A DNA stretch of 64,000 bases from a bacterium Scap17 (GTDB lineage Bacteria > Pseudomonadota > Gammaproteobacteria > Pseudomonadales > Halomonadaceae), in assembly GCA_013376735.1 (NCBI GenBank), contig VINJ01000001.1, positions 1,736,001 through 1,800,000 on the forward strand, in the 5' to 3' direction. Position 1 is the first letter of the stretch. Each line of letters begins with the position of its first letter. This document shows positions 44,936 through 53,031 of this stretch, in pieces. The position numbers and the translations under genes are program-made. The notes under the pieces are model-generated. The model was not told the origin of the DNA. It did not search any database and worked only from the letters and a program-made list of their open reading frames with translations.

Positions 44936-45898
44936 ATGCGCAAGGACGGCATGAGGGGGCAGCTTGGCGATGCCGATCTGCGCTTGCTGCGCATCTTTCG
45001 CAAGGTGGTGGAGTGCGGCGGTTTCTCGGCGGCCGAGATCGAGCTCAATATCAGTCGCTCCGCCATCAGCATGGCGATGAGTGACCTGGAGGCGCGGTTG
45101 GGCCTCAAGCTCTGTCAGCGGGGGCGCAGTGGTTTCGCGCTCACCAATGAGGGAAAAGACGTGCATGAAGCTGCGATGCAGATGCTGGCGGCGGCAGAGG
45201 GCTTTCGCACCCGCATCAATGGTTTGCATGCCTGGCTCAAGGGCGAGCTGAACATCGGCATCACCGACAATCTGGTCACCATGCCCGAGATGCACATCAC
45301 GGATGCGCTGAGTGCGCTGAAGGGCCACGGCCCGGAGGTGATGATCAACATCCGCATGATTCCCCCCAACGAGATCGAGCGTGCCGTGCTGGATGGCCGC
45401 CTGCATACCGGGGTGATCCCGACGCTCAAGACGCTGCCGGGGCTCGAGTATCGCTCGCTCTATGAGGAAACCTCCTGCCTTTACTGCGCGCGGGGCCACG
45501 CGCTGTTTCGCGAGCCCCGCGCGGGCGATACCCTTGCGCGGGGGCGTCCGGTGGGTGAGGAAGAGATTCGCCAGCATGATGCGGTGCTACCGGCCTACGC
45601 GCAGACGCCTGCGATCAAGGCGCTGCATGAACCGCTCAAAACCGCCGCTTCCGCGACTGACCGCGAGGGCATCGCCTTTCTGGTGCTTTCCGGGCGCTAT
45701 CTCGGCTATCTGCCCACCCACTATGCCGAGCGCTGGGTGCGCGATGGCCAGATGCAGGCGCTCAGTCCGGTGGCCAATTCCTATGTCACTTATTACAGCG
45801 CCATCACGCGCAAGAGCCGCCCACCCAATCTGGTGCTGGAACGTTATCTGACGGAGCTGGATGCCCTGCGCCAGGCGAAACCAGCCCGAAGAGTGTAG
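44936..45898 (+). CDS. LysR-family regulator of beta-alanine use (BauR-like)
   Basis: 320 aa; AGGAGG 7 nt upstream of the ATG. Unusual but recognisable helix-turn-helix (DADLRLLRIFRKVVECGGFSAAEIELNISRSAISMAMSDLEARLGLKLCQRGRSGF) as in BauR. The effector domain includes GELNIGITDNLVTMPEMHITDAL. Its divergent position to bauA and the same gene order as in P. aeruginosa suggest it activates bauA-mmsA in the presence of beta-alanine. Confidence 0.9.
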   Translation: MRKDGMRGQLGDADLRLLRIFRKVVECGGFSAAEIELNISRSAISMAMSDLEARLGLKLCQRGRSGFALTNEGKDVHEAAMQMLAAAEGFRTRINGLHAWLKGELNIGITDNLVTMPEMHITDALSALKGHGPEVMINIRMIPPNEIERAVLDGRLHTGVIPTLKTLPGLEYRSLYEETSCLYCARGHALFREPRAGDTLARGRPVGEEEIRQHDAVLPAYAQTPAIKALHEPLKTAASATDREGIAFLVLSGRYLGYLPTHYAERWVRDGQMQALSPVANSYVTYYSAITRKSRPPNLVLERYLTELDALRQAKPARRV

Positions 45899-46025
45899 TC
45901 GGCGAGGGAGAGTAAGCTACGAACAATTCCAAGCGTGTCGGGGTCAGAGAAGTCGCCCAGCTGGCGGGTGGAAGCAGCTATACGCTCTTAAGGAGACGGT
46001 GGCTAGTGTAGGATGCCGGGTGATG

Positions 46026-46062
46026 AAAGCCCCCCGCAGCCTTTGGTTGCGGGGGGCTTTTG
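46026..46062. terminator. bidirectional rho-independent terminator
   Basis: 13-bp stem AAAGCCCCCCGCA with 9-nt loop, TTTT on plus and TTT on minus, between the BauR-like gene and the convergent LysR gene. Confidence 0.88.
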
Positions 46063-46071
46063 CGTTTCTGG

Positions 46072-46974
46072 CTATTGCGGATGCGACAGTGATTCGCTGA
46101 AGGTCTCGACCAGATGCTGGGCAAACGCCTGCACACGACGCGGTTGGGCGCGCGCCGGCGGAAACAGTAGCTGCAGCGGTGAGGGCGGTGCGGCATGTTC
46201 CGGCAGAAGTTCGATCAGGCGACCCGCGTGGAGATCCTCCTTCACATCGACTTCCGATTTCAGGGCGATGCCCAATCCTTCCAGGCACCACTGGCGTACC
46301 AGTTCGCCGTCATTGGCGATCCGGTTGCCACTGACGGTGACGATCTGCGGCACCTTGTGACTACCGAAGCGCCATTCGTTGTCGAGGCTCTTGCCGAAGC
46401 GCATTACCAGGCAGTTGTGGTGCTTGAGGTCCACCGGCGTCAGCGGAGCAGGATGCTGCGCCAGATAGGCGGGGGAGGCGCATAGCAGGCGGCGTTTCTG
46501 GCCCAGATGCCGCACGCGCAGCGTACTGTCCATGATGGTGCCGAAGCGCAGGGCAAGATCGATCCCCTGGCCGACGATATCCACGTAGCTGTCCGACAGA
46601 AGCAGTTCTATCTCGATGTTAGGGTGCTGTCGCTGGAATTCGGTGATGGCGCGAGACAGGGCATTGCGGCCCAGGTCGCTCGGTGCACTGACACGAATGC
46701 GCCCGGTGAGGGTCTGGGCGCCCAGGCGGATGCGGGTCTCGAGTTCTGACACGCTATCAAGCAGGCCGCGAGCTTCTTCCATCAGTGTCCGGCCTTCTTC
46801 GGTCAGGCTGATGGCGCGCGTGGTGCGGTTTAGAAGTACGACCCCATAATGAGCTTCCAGCGCGGCGAGGCGTTCGGACACGGTGGTGGGCGACAGGCCC
46901 GTCTCGCGTCCTGCAGCGGTCAGGCTGCCTTTCTCGATGATGGTCAGAAACAGGGCAATATTATCCAACAACAT
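46072..46974 (-). CDS. LysR-family regulator
   Basis: 300 aa from the ATG at 46974 (MLLDNIALFLTIIEKGSLTAAGRETGLSPTTVSERLAALEAHYGVVLLNRTTRAISLTEEG). The frame is open to 47079, but the LysR N-terminus starts here. The effector domain carries DIVGQGIDLALRFGTIMDSTLRVRHL as in CrgA/PA-type repressors. Divergent from the ABM gene across 122 bp that holds two TTGCGCAA sites; it probably controls that gene. Confidence 0.9.
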   Translation of the reverse strand: MLLDNIALFLTIIEKGSLTAAGRETGLSPTTVSERLAALEAHYGVVLLNRTTRAISLTEEGRTLMEEARGLLDSVSELETRIRLGAQTLTGRIRVSAPSDLGRNALSRAITEFQRQHPNIEIELLLSDSYVDIVGQGIDLALRFGTIMDSTLRVRHLGQKRRLLCASPAYLAQHPAPLTPVDLKHHNCLVMRFGKSLDNEWRFGSHKVPQIVTVSGNRIANDGELVRQWCLEGLGIALKSEVDVKEDLHAGRLIELLPEHAAPPSPLQLLFPPARAQPRRVQAFAQHLVETFSESLSHPQ

Positions 46975-46997
46975 TGTACGGGTTTTCCGAATTATAT

Positions 46998-47061
46998 TTG
47001 CGCAAGTTGTACGTTTATACGGTTGAGGCTTGTGGCTAGGATGATCACATTGCTTGCGCAA
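46998..47061. promoter_or_regulatory. pair of TTGCGCAA palindromes, candidate operator
   Basis: TTGCGCAA occurs at 46998-47005 and 47054-47061, the second in inverted extended context (TTGCGCAAG versus CTTGCGCAA), in the LysR/ABM divergent promoter region. Confidence 0.4.
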
Positions 47062-47096
47062 CTCAAGTTTCCCGATCACGCCACGGAGTCCCTTTC

Positions 47097-47387
47097 ATGA
47101 CTCAGCTGACCATCATCGCCAATATCCATGCCAAGCCGGACCAGATCGAGCAGGTCAAGGCAGCACTTCTGGCATTGGTACCCATCACTCGTGCCGAAAA
47201 AGGCTGCCTTGGATACACCCTGCACCAGAACAACGACAACCCGGCGCATTTCACCTTTTATGAGAATTGGGCCTCGCGGGAACTCTGGCAGCAGCACATG
47301 CAGGCGCCGCACCTGGAAGACTACATGGCAGCGACGGAAGGCGCGGTCAGCGAATTCACCCTGCATGAAATGACCGCCTTTGACTGA
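47097..47387 (+). CDS. putative quinol monooxygenase (ABM domain, YgiN-like)
   Basis: 96 aa; GGAG 8 nt before the ATG. A full ABM domain: LTIIANIHAKPDQIEQVKAALLALVPITRAEKGCLGYTLHQNNDNPAHFTFYENWASRELWQQHMQAPHLEDY. The pairing of such a gene with a divergent LysR gene is common, and the product often serves quinone or electrophile defence. Cytoplasmic dimer expected. Confidence 0.88.
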   Translation: MTQLTIIANIHAKPDQIEQVKAALLALVPITRAEKGCLGYTLHQNNDNPAHFTFYENWASRELWQQHMQAPHLEDYMAATEGAVSEFTLHEMTAFD

Positions 47388-47485
47388 GGGCGGGCCTGGG
47401 TCCTGGATATGGGCTCTGGCTTTCCTGGGCGGCCATGCAGGCCTGCTCGCTTTCTTTCTTCTTCAATGACCCACTCGAGGCAGTC

Positions 47486-48214
47486 ATGACAGACCCCATC
47501 CGTATCGGCCATATCGCGTTGTCCTTCCATGAGGCCAGCGCTCTGGAAGTGGCACGTGTGCTGGAGAGCCACGGCCATGAGGTGACCTTCGCTTCTGCTC
47601 CCCATGAAGAGGCCTTCGCGATGCTGGGGCGAGGGGAGGTCGACATTCTGGCCTCCGCCTGGTTGCCCTCGAGTCATGAGGCCTACCTGGCCCCCATGCT
47701 GGATGACGTCGACAAGATCGCCGTCATCTATGAGCCGTATTGCATCTGGGGAGTGCCGGATTACGTGCCACAAAGTGCGGTGGCAAGCGTCACGGACCTG
47801 CTGCGGGAACCGGCGCTCAGCAAGATGGAGCCCATCATTCAGGGCATCAATCCGGGGGCCGGCATCAGTCGCTTCTCGGCCGAGATGATCAAGCAATATG
47901 GTCTGGATGCCGCCGGGTATGTCTTCCGCACCGGCAGCGAAGCGGACTGCTTCGATCGTTACGAAGCGGCGGTGGCGCAGGGGCGTTGGGTCGTGGTGCC
48001 GCTGTGGCATCCGCAGTTCCTGCATCACCGCTACCGAATTCGCGCCCTCAAGGAACCCAAGGGGCTTCTAGGTACCCAGGATGAGGCCACGCTGGTGGTG
48101 CGCAAGGAGGCTCGCCAGCACATCGGCGCCGCGGCCCTCAAGGACCTCTCTCAGCTCTACATCGGCAATCCTCGCTTGAGCGAACTGGAAGACGACCTGC
48201 GTCGTCGCGCCTGA
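47486..48214 (+). CDS. glycine betaine/OpuAC-type binding-domain protein without signal peptide
   Basis: 242 aa from the ATG at 47486 (GAGG 5 nt upstream). The fold is the substrate-binding domain of quaternary-amine ABC importers: IRIGHIALSFHEASALEVARVLESHGHEVTFASA, GEVDILASAWLPSSHEAYLAP, GINPGAGISRFSAEMIKQYGL, GRWVVVPLWHPQFLHHRYRIRAL. There is no signal peptide or lipobox; even the longer frame to 47435 (MQACSLSFFFNDPLEAV) does not give one. No OpuAA or OpuAB gene is near. A cytoplasmic ligand-binding or sensing role is therefore possible; function unknown. Confidence 0.85.
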   Translation: MTDPIRIGHIALSFHEASALEVARVLESHGHEVTFASAPHEEAFAMLGRGEVDILASAWLPSSHEAYLAPMLDDVDKIAVIYEPYCIWGVPDYVPQSAVASVTDLLREPALSKMEPIIQGINPGAGISRFSAEMIKQYGLDAAGYVFRTGSEADCFDRYEAAVAQGRWVVVPLWHPQFLHHRYRIRALKEPKGLLGTQDEATLVVRKEARQHIGAAALKDLSQLYIGNPRLSELEDDLRRRA

Positions 48215-48244
48215 TGCGTCGCACCTGATTTATCTCGCCTGAAT
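48203..48244 (+). repeat. 14-bp tandem repeat, 3 copies, containing the stop codon
   Basis: CGTCGCGCCTGATG, CGTCGCACCTGATT, TATCTCGCCTGAAT in series. The native TGA (48212) is in copy 1; TGA recurs at 48226 and 48240, covering three frames. Confidence 0.85.
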
Positions 48245-48352
48245 CTCGACAAATCCCGGGCGATGGCCACGCCACCGCCCAGTCTCTTCATCTCATCATC
48301 ATCGACCCTGCCGGTGCAGCGCATAGCGCCAACCGGCGGGCAAGGAGTCCCC

Positions 48353-49519
48353 ATGCCATTTTCTCGCCTCAAGACTGCCATCCTCATCGCCTCGCTGGGC
48401 GTTGCCACCGTCGCCGGCGCCACTCAGGCGGCCGCTGACAGCACGGCCGTGAACCCCCAGAATGCGCAAGCCGCCTCCCTGCGCGACGGCACGCTGACCA
48501 CCGTCGCCGAATATTCGGACACCCGCCCCGGCAACATCACCTTCACGCCGGATGGCCGCTTGATCATGTCCCAGCAGCCACTTGATGCACCGGCGCTGCG
48601 CGTGGTCGAGATCACCCAGGACGGCAAGCGTGTGCCGTTCCCGACCCTGGACTGGGCCGATGGCCCGGAAAAGGGCGAGGTCGGCATCGCCTCGATCATC
48701 GGCGTGCACTCCGACAGTCAGGGCGTGGTGTGGATGCTTGACATGGGCAGCCAGGACAGTGCGCCCAAGCTGGTGGGCTGGGATACCCGCAGTGATTCGC
48801 TCAAGAAGGTGATTTCGCTTGCCGGTGACAGCGTGCTGCCGATCTCCTTCCTGCAGGATTTCGTCATTGATGAGCAGCGCGGCAAGATCTATATCGCTGA
48901 CATGACCTTTACCGCGCCGGCCTCCAGCATGAAACCGGCTTTCGTGGTGGTGGATATCGCCAGCGGCAAGACGCGTCGCGTGCTGCAGAGCGATGAAAGG
49001 CTGATGCCGGTGGAACACGACATGGTCATCAATGGCCATCTGATGGCGGCCAAGGGCGACAAGAATGGTGAGCCAAAGCCCTGGTACCTGGGCTTGAATG
49101 CCATCGCCTTCGATCCGGCGGATGACGTCGTCTATTTCGGTGGCGTGAACGGCAGTGAGATCTATCGCTTGCCGGCGGCTGAGCTGGCCGATGATACTGC
49201 CACGGCGGCGGAACTGGCTCGCGCCATCACGCCTTACGCCTCCAAGCGTCCCAATGATGGCTTCATCTTCGATACCAAGCGCGGTGGCATCATCGCCGGT
49301 GACGCGGAGCACAACGCACTGACCTTCTCATCGCCGGAAGGTATGTCGGTGATCGCCCAGGATGACGAGCGTCTGCGCTGGCCGGATGGCTTCGCCTTCG
49401 CGCCGGATGGCAGCCTCTACCTGACCACCAACCAGCTGAACGCCCATCCGGCACTCAACCAGGGCGTGGATGGCAGTGACAAGCATTACTACCTGCTCAA
49501 GCTGACACCCGCCAACTGA
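48353..49519 (+). CDS. exported MRJP/yellow-like beta-propeller protein (L-dopachrome tautomerase-related)
   Basis: 388 aa from the ATG at 48353, preceded by AAGGAG; an open frame to 48263 is not supported. Signal peptide LKTAILIASLGVATVAGATQAAA. The mature protein begins with VAEYSDTRPGNITFTPDGRLIMSQ. It carries a six-bladed propeller pattern seen in major royal jelly/yellow-type proteins: GWDTRSDSLKKVI, SFLQDFVIDEQRGKIYIADMTF, ALTFSSPEGMSVIAQDDERLRWPDGFAFAPDGSLYLTTNQLN. Bacterial members are periplasmic and of unknown substrate. Single gene. Confidence 0.83.
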   Translation: MPFSRLKTAILIASLGVATVAGATQAAADSTAVNPQNAQAASLRDGTLTTVAEYSDTRPGNITFTPDGRLIMSQQPLDAPALRVVEITQDGKRVPFPTLDWADGPEKGEVGIASIIGVHSDSQGVVWMLDMGSQDSAPKLVGWDTRSDSLKKVISLAGDSVLPISFLQDFVIDEQRGKIYIADMTFTAPASSMKPAFVVVDIASGKTRRVLQSDERLMPVEHDMVINGHLMAAKGDKNGEPKPWYLGLNAIAFDPADDVVYFGGVNGSEIYRLPAAELADDTATAAELARAITPYASKRPNDGFIFDTKRGGIIAGDAEHNALTFSSPEGMSVIAQDDERLRWPDGFAFAPDGSLYLTTNQLNAHPALNQGVDGSDKHYYLLKLTPAN

Positions 49520-49847
49520 CCCTTGCTCTCTTGGGCCTTGGGCAACACATTGCCTTGGCGCCATGGCTTTCTCGTTAGCCTGTGATCTGCGCAGGACGTG
49601 TCTCACGACCGTCCTGCGTTGTCGTTTTTGTGTCTGGCCGGCGTATCTCGCGTCGCAAGCTGATCATCCGTCGGCGTCTCCTTGCACGCAACACGCAAAC
49701 TCGTCATACATTATCCGCTTTATCCGGATTAACTTTGCGGTCATGGGTTGTTTTTACGCCAAGTCCAGAGAGTTAACATGCTGTCATCGCGTCACGGCAA
49801 GGCCCTCAGCGCTGCCGTGACTGACCTGATCTTTAGGAGAAACTCTG
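49520..49847. promoter_or_regulatory. intergenic region upstream of the zinc-type alcohol dehydrogenase
   Basis: About 330 bp without a recognisable gene. A TTATCCGGATTAA palindrome occurs near 49720. The promoter for the following gene should be here. Confidence 0.25.
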
Positions 49848-50861
49848 ATGAAAGCCATTGGTTACTACGCTGCCGGTTCCATTGATCGTGACGACGCCCT
49901 GGTCGATATCGAACTCGAGACACCGGTCGCCACCGGTCACGACCTGCTGGTCAAGGTTGCTGCGGTTTCTGTGAATCCGGTGGATTACAAGATTCGTGAG
50001 AGCCGCGAGCCGGCCGCCGGCGAAGCTGCCGTCATCGGCTGGGACGCCGTGGGCGAGGTCATCGCCATCGGTGACCAGGTCACGGCCTTCGCCCCGGGCG
50101 ACAAGGTCTGGTATGCCGGTGATATCACCCGCGCTGGCACCAACAGCGAACTCCATCTGGTGGATGAACGTATCGTCGGCCAAGCGCCCAAGTCCGTGCC
50201 GGTTCATGAGGCGGCTGCGCTGCCGCTGACCACGCTGACCGGCTTCGAGATGCTGTTCGATCGCCTGCGTGTCACCGAGCCGGTGCCGGGTGCTGCACGT
50301 GCCATTCTGATCATCGGTGGGGCCGGTGGCGTGGGCTCCATCACCATCCAGCTGCTGCGTGAGCTGACCGATCTGACCATCATCGCCACGGCGTCACGCC
50401 CCCAGACTCGCGAGTGGGTGAAGTCACTGGGCGCGCATCACGTCATCGACCACAGCCAGCCGCTGCCGGCCCAGATCGAGGCGCTGGGCATTGGTGCCCC
50501 GGCCTTCGTGTTCTCGACCAACTTCTCCGAGCACTACGCGCCGCAGGTCGCCGAATTGATCGCGCCGCAGGGTCGTTTCGGCATGATCGATGACCCACAG
50601 ACCCTCGATGTGGTGCCGTTCAAGCCCAAGGCCGTTTCCATCCATTGGGAGCTGATGTTCACTCGTTCACTGTTCACCACCGCCGATATCACGCGTCAGG
50701 GTGAGATCCTAACCAAGGTGGCGGGTCTGCTGGATACTGGCAGAATCACCTCCACCGCGACGGAAACCTTCGGCACCATCAACGCCGAAAACCTCAAGCG
50801 CGCGCATGCCTTGCTGGAAAGCGGCAAGGCCAAGGGCAAGATCGTCCTCGAAGGCTTCTGA
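49848..50861 (+). CDS. zinc-type alcohol dehydrogenase family protein (quinone oxidoreductase-like MDR)
   Basis: 337 aa; AGGAG 8 nt upstream. Medium-chain dehydrogenase fold: VAAVSVNPVDYKIRE, GWDAVGEVIAIGDQVTAFAPGDKVWYAGDITRAGTNSELHLVDE, and the NAD(P) motif LIIGGAGGVGSITIQLLREL. The structural zinc Cys cluster is absent, typical of the zinc-free quinone-reductase-like subgroup. Ends at a terminator 28 bp on. Confidence 0.9.
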   Translation: MKAIGYYAAGSIDRDDALVDIELETPVATGHDLLVKVAAVSVNPVDYKIRESREPAAGEAAVIGWDAVGEVIAIGDQVTAFAPGDKVWYAGDITRAGTNSELHLVDERIVGQAPKSVPVHEAAALPLTTLTGFEMLFDRLRVTEPVPGAARAILIIGGAGGVGSITIQLLRELTDLTIIATASRPQTREWVKSLGAHHVIDHSQPLPAQIEALGIGAPAFVFSTNFSEHYAPQVAELIAPQGRFGMIDDPQTLDVVPFKPKAVSIHWELMFTRSLFTTADITRQGEILTKVAGLLDTGRITSTATETFGTINAENLKRAHALLESGKAKGKIVLEGF

Positions 50862-50888
50862 TCGAAGCCACTGTTGAGGCGGTGACAT

Positions 50889-50927
50889 GAAAGGAGTGCG
50901 GCCGGGTAACCGGTCGCACTCCTTTTC
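50889..50927 (+). terminator. rho-independent terminator
   Basis: Stem AAAGGAGTGCG with its complement, an inner CCGG-GTAA-CCGG hairpin, and a TTTT tail, downstream of the MDR dehydrogenase gene. Confidence 0.85.
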
Positions 50928-51017
50928 GTAAAGACACTCTCACTGCCACCCAGCCCTCGCAAGCTGCTTTGTCTGCTGGTGTGTGCCGGGTGGCTGATAC
51001 AATGATGGAACCCTGTC

Positions 51018-51413
51018 ATGGGCATACAGCGTCTTGATCATGTAAACCTGCGAACCGGACAGCTGAGTGCCATGCTCCAGTGGTATGGCGATGTACTGGG
51101 GCTGCACAGCGGGCCGCGACCCGATTTCTCCTTTGCCGGTGCCTGGCTTTACGCCGGGGAGGTGGCGGTCATCCATCTCATCGACATCGGTTGCCTGCCA
51201 GCGATCAGCAGTGATGCCAGTCTCCGGCTTGAGCATTTCTCGCTTGCCGCCACGGATATCGAGGCATTCGAGGCGCGCCTGGCGGCTTCCCGTACGCACT
51301 ATCAGCGGATCGCGCTCGCGGGTGGCGGGCTCGTGCAACTGCACACGCGAGACCCGGACGGCAATCATCTGCATCTCGATTTTGCCACCGCAACCTGCCG
51401 CGCCGTGGCCTGA
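51018..51413 (+). CDS. VOC-family protein
   Basis: 131 aa. Single glyoxalase/bleomycin-resistance fold domain: LDHVNLRTGQLSAMLQWYGDVLGLHSGPRPDF, LEHFSLAATDIEAFEARL, and VQLHTRDPDGNHLHLDF at the end. Metal ligands His8 and His/Glu late in the chain are plausible. Substrate unknown; single gene. Confidence 0.85.
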   Translation: MGIQRLDHVNLRTGQLSAMLQWYGDVLGLHSGPRPDFSFAGAWLYAGEVAVIHLIDIGCLPAISSDASLRLEHFSLAATDIEAFEARLAASRTHYQRIALAGGGLVQLHTRDPDGNHLHLDFATATCRAVA

Positions 51414-51628
51414 AATGGCTCTAGGAGGTCATATCTGGCGTCAAGTGGCTGCCAGACTTGAGGAAAGCGTGTAGATCGCGCGTTATCCAACCGCAAATTG
51501 CGCCGCTGACGCGATAAGCTGATGGTAGGGAATGGCGATCTGGAACGCAGAGTGTCCAGCCGTCAGCAAGATGGCCTGAGCTGGACTCAGCACATCGCAC
51601 GCATACGCAATCAGCCGAGGAGGCCAAC

Positions 51629-52066
51629 ATGGCGAAGCGGTCATTTGCGGTACTGACCCTGATGGTGTCGTTGCTGGGTGCTGGCCTCGTGCAGGCTGAC
51701 TCCGCGGGTGAGGGCAATGATGACAAGGACGAGGAGCGTCTGCGCCAGAAGCATCATGATCTGGAAGGTCAGGTAAAGGCGCAGCGCGTTCAGGCGCAAC
51801 AGATGCGGGAATTGAAGAAGATCCAGCACCAGGAAAAGCTGGCTGAGAAGAAAGCGGTGGCAGAGGCTTCGCCGGCACATGTCTGGAAGCGGGGCGGCAA
51901 GGTGCCAGACACTGTCGCCCGGGATGATGGTCTTCGGGTCGAGAATTGGCAGCAGCACAAGCTCTCGGAACCGGGCGCCAACCAGCGCTGGCTGCAGCTC
52001 AAGAATGCCTTCGTGCTGATGAATACCGAAAACCAAGTCATCGATGAGATCGTGCTCGAGCAGTGA
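51629..52066 (+). CDS. RcnB-family periplasmic protein
   Basis: 145 aa with a signal peptide (SFAVLTLMVSLLGAGLVQA). The mature part is a charged, probably helical stretch rich in Lys, Gln and Glu (residues ~30-80), followed by the RcnB-type C-terminal domain: VWKRGGKVPDTVARDDGLRVENWQQHKLSEPGANQRWLQLKNAFVLMNTENQVIDEIVL. RcnB-like proteins sit in the periplasm and affect nickel/cobalt homeostasis or envelope functions. A related protein is encoded 390 bp downstream. Confidence 0.82.
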   Translation: MAKRSFAVLTLMVSLLGAGLVQADSAGEGNDDKDEERLRQKHHDLEGQVKAQRVQAQQMRELKKIQHQEKLAEKKAVAEASPAHVWKRGGKVPDTVARDDGLRVENWQQHKLSEPGANQRWLQLKNAFVLMNTENQVIDEIVLEQ

Positions 52067-52457
52067 TACCGCGGGTAGCGATGATATTACCTATCACCGA
52101 TGCAAGCTGTCCTCATCTGGCGACGCTCTGATGGGGCACCCACCCCCTTGCGACCATGCAATGCGCAGGTACCAATGCTTGCCACGCGCCATGGCGTGCC
52201 ATATCAGTCATTACGAATATCTGCTTCTCGATGTCGTCATTGCGCAACAAGGATGCGTCAACTGGCGACAAGTCGTTGCGAATTGTGCGCAAAAGTGGAG
52301 GTTGGCGCGCTGGCTTGCCGTGGCGAACACGAGGCGATAGTGTTCTCTCATACCGTTTATTAACACTGTTTCATAACTCTGTCTCATGACTCCGTTTCAT
52401 GACCCTGATTCACAGCCTCGGCATTCCTTGTTGCCGAGTACGACGAGGAGGCCAGAC
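52067..52457. promoter_or_regulatory. intergenic region with a 13-bp repeat array, no gene
   Basis: About 390 bp between the two RcnB-family genes. No recognisable coding sequence. The last ~100 bp before the second gene carry five degenerate 13-bp repeats. Confidence 0.4.
52353..52417 (+). repeat. 13-bp degenerate tandem repeat, 5 copies, upstream of the second rcnB-like gene
   Basis: CCGTTTATTAACA, CTGTTTCATAACT, CTGTCTCATGACT, CCGTTTCATGACC and CTGATTCACAGCC follow each other. The array lies 41 bp upstream of the start codon, inside the probable leader or promoter. Confidence 0.75.
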
Positions 52458-52886
52458 ATGCGCAATCGCACCCTGACCGTAATGATGATGATCTTCACCC
52501 TGATGACCGCGTCGCTGGCGCAGGCATCGCCCAACGACCGCGATGATCGTGGCGGTCAACACCACAGCCAAGGCAACCAGCACAACAGCCACGGCAATGG
52601 CCATCAGAAGAAAAAGCAGCAGACGCGTCACGACCAGTCTCAGCGTCATCATCAGCAAAAGCATCAGGCGCAGGCCAGGCATCAAGGTCAGAAGTCACAC
52701 AACTGGCGTCGCGGTGACCATGTGCCGCGCAGCTACTACGCCAACAAGCGTTACTGGGTGAGTGACTGGCGTGCTCACAAGCTGTCTGCGCCGCCGCAGG
52801 GGCATCGCTGGTTGAACATCGATGGTCGCTATGTGCTGGCGGCCGTGGCGGGCGGTGCCATTACCGCGATCATTCTCAATCATTGA
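52458..52886 (+). CDS. RcnB-family protein with His/Gln-rich segment
   Basis: 142 aa from the ATG at 52458, with GAGGAGG 6 nt upstream. Signal peptide RTLTVMMMIFTLMTASLAQA. Residues ~25-85 are low-complexity and hold about a dozen His with many Gln and Lys, a likely divalent-metal-binding region. The C-terminal RcnB domain follows (NWRRGDHVPRSYYANKRYWVSDWRAHKLSAPPQGHRWLNIDGRYVLAAVAGGAITAIIL), with the tyrosine/tryptophan pattern of the family. Periplasmic. Second of two rcnB-like genes in tandem. Confidence 0.85.
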   Translation: MRNRTLTVMMMIFTLMTASLAQASPNDRDDRGGQHHSQGNQHNSHGNGHQKKKQQTRHDQSQRHHQQKHQAQARHQGQKSHNWRRGDHVPRSYYANKRYWVSDWRAHKLSAPPQGHRWLNIDGRYVLAAVAGGAITAIILNH

Positions 52887-52912
52887 GGACAGTCAGACTG
52901 TCCGCGTCATGA

Positions 52913-52942
52913 AAAAGGGGCCTCCATCTGGAGGCCCCTTTT
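52913..52942 (+). terminator. rho-independent terminator
   Basis: Perfect 13-bp stem AAAAGGGGCCTCC, 4-nt loop, TTTT end, after the second rcnB-like gene; usable in both directions. Confidence 0.88.
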
Positions 52943-52956
52943 GCGTTTTGTGCTCG

Positions 52957-53019
52957 GCCGCTGCTGAGCTAAGCCGTTGCTGTGGCAGCCATTGCTGCGG
53001 TCAGTCGTTGCTGCGCTAA
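52957..53019 (-). repeat. ~16-bp degenerate tandem repeat, 4 copies, beyond the amidase stop
   Basis: GCCGCTGCTGAGCTAA, GCCGTTGCTGTGGCA, GCCATTGCTGCGGTCA and GTCGTTGCTGCGCTAA lie in series. On the minus strand three of the four copies contain TAG or TGA, repeating the amidase stop context. Confidence 0.7.
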
Positions 53020-53031
53020 GCCGGCACAGCA

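Noticed and set aside
48299-49312. 337-codon frame on minus opposite the MRJP-like gene
   Set aside because: No signal peptide, start site or family pattern; the plus-strand gene has AAGGAG and an export signal.
52060-52390. Several overlapping plus-strand frames of 70-98 codons between the rcnB-like genes
   Set aside because: Three frames overlap each other, none with a good ribosome-binding site or recognisable content.
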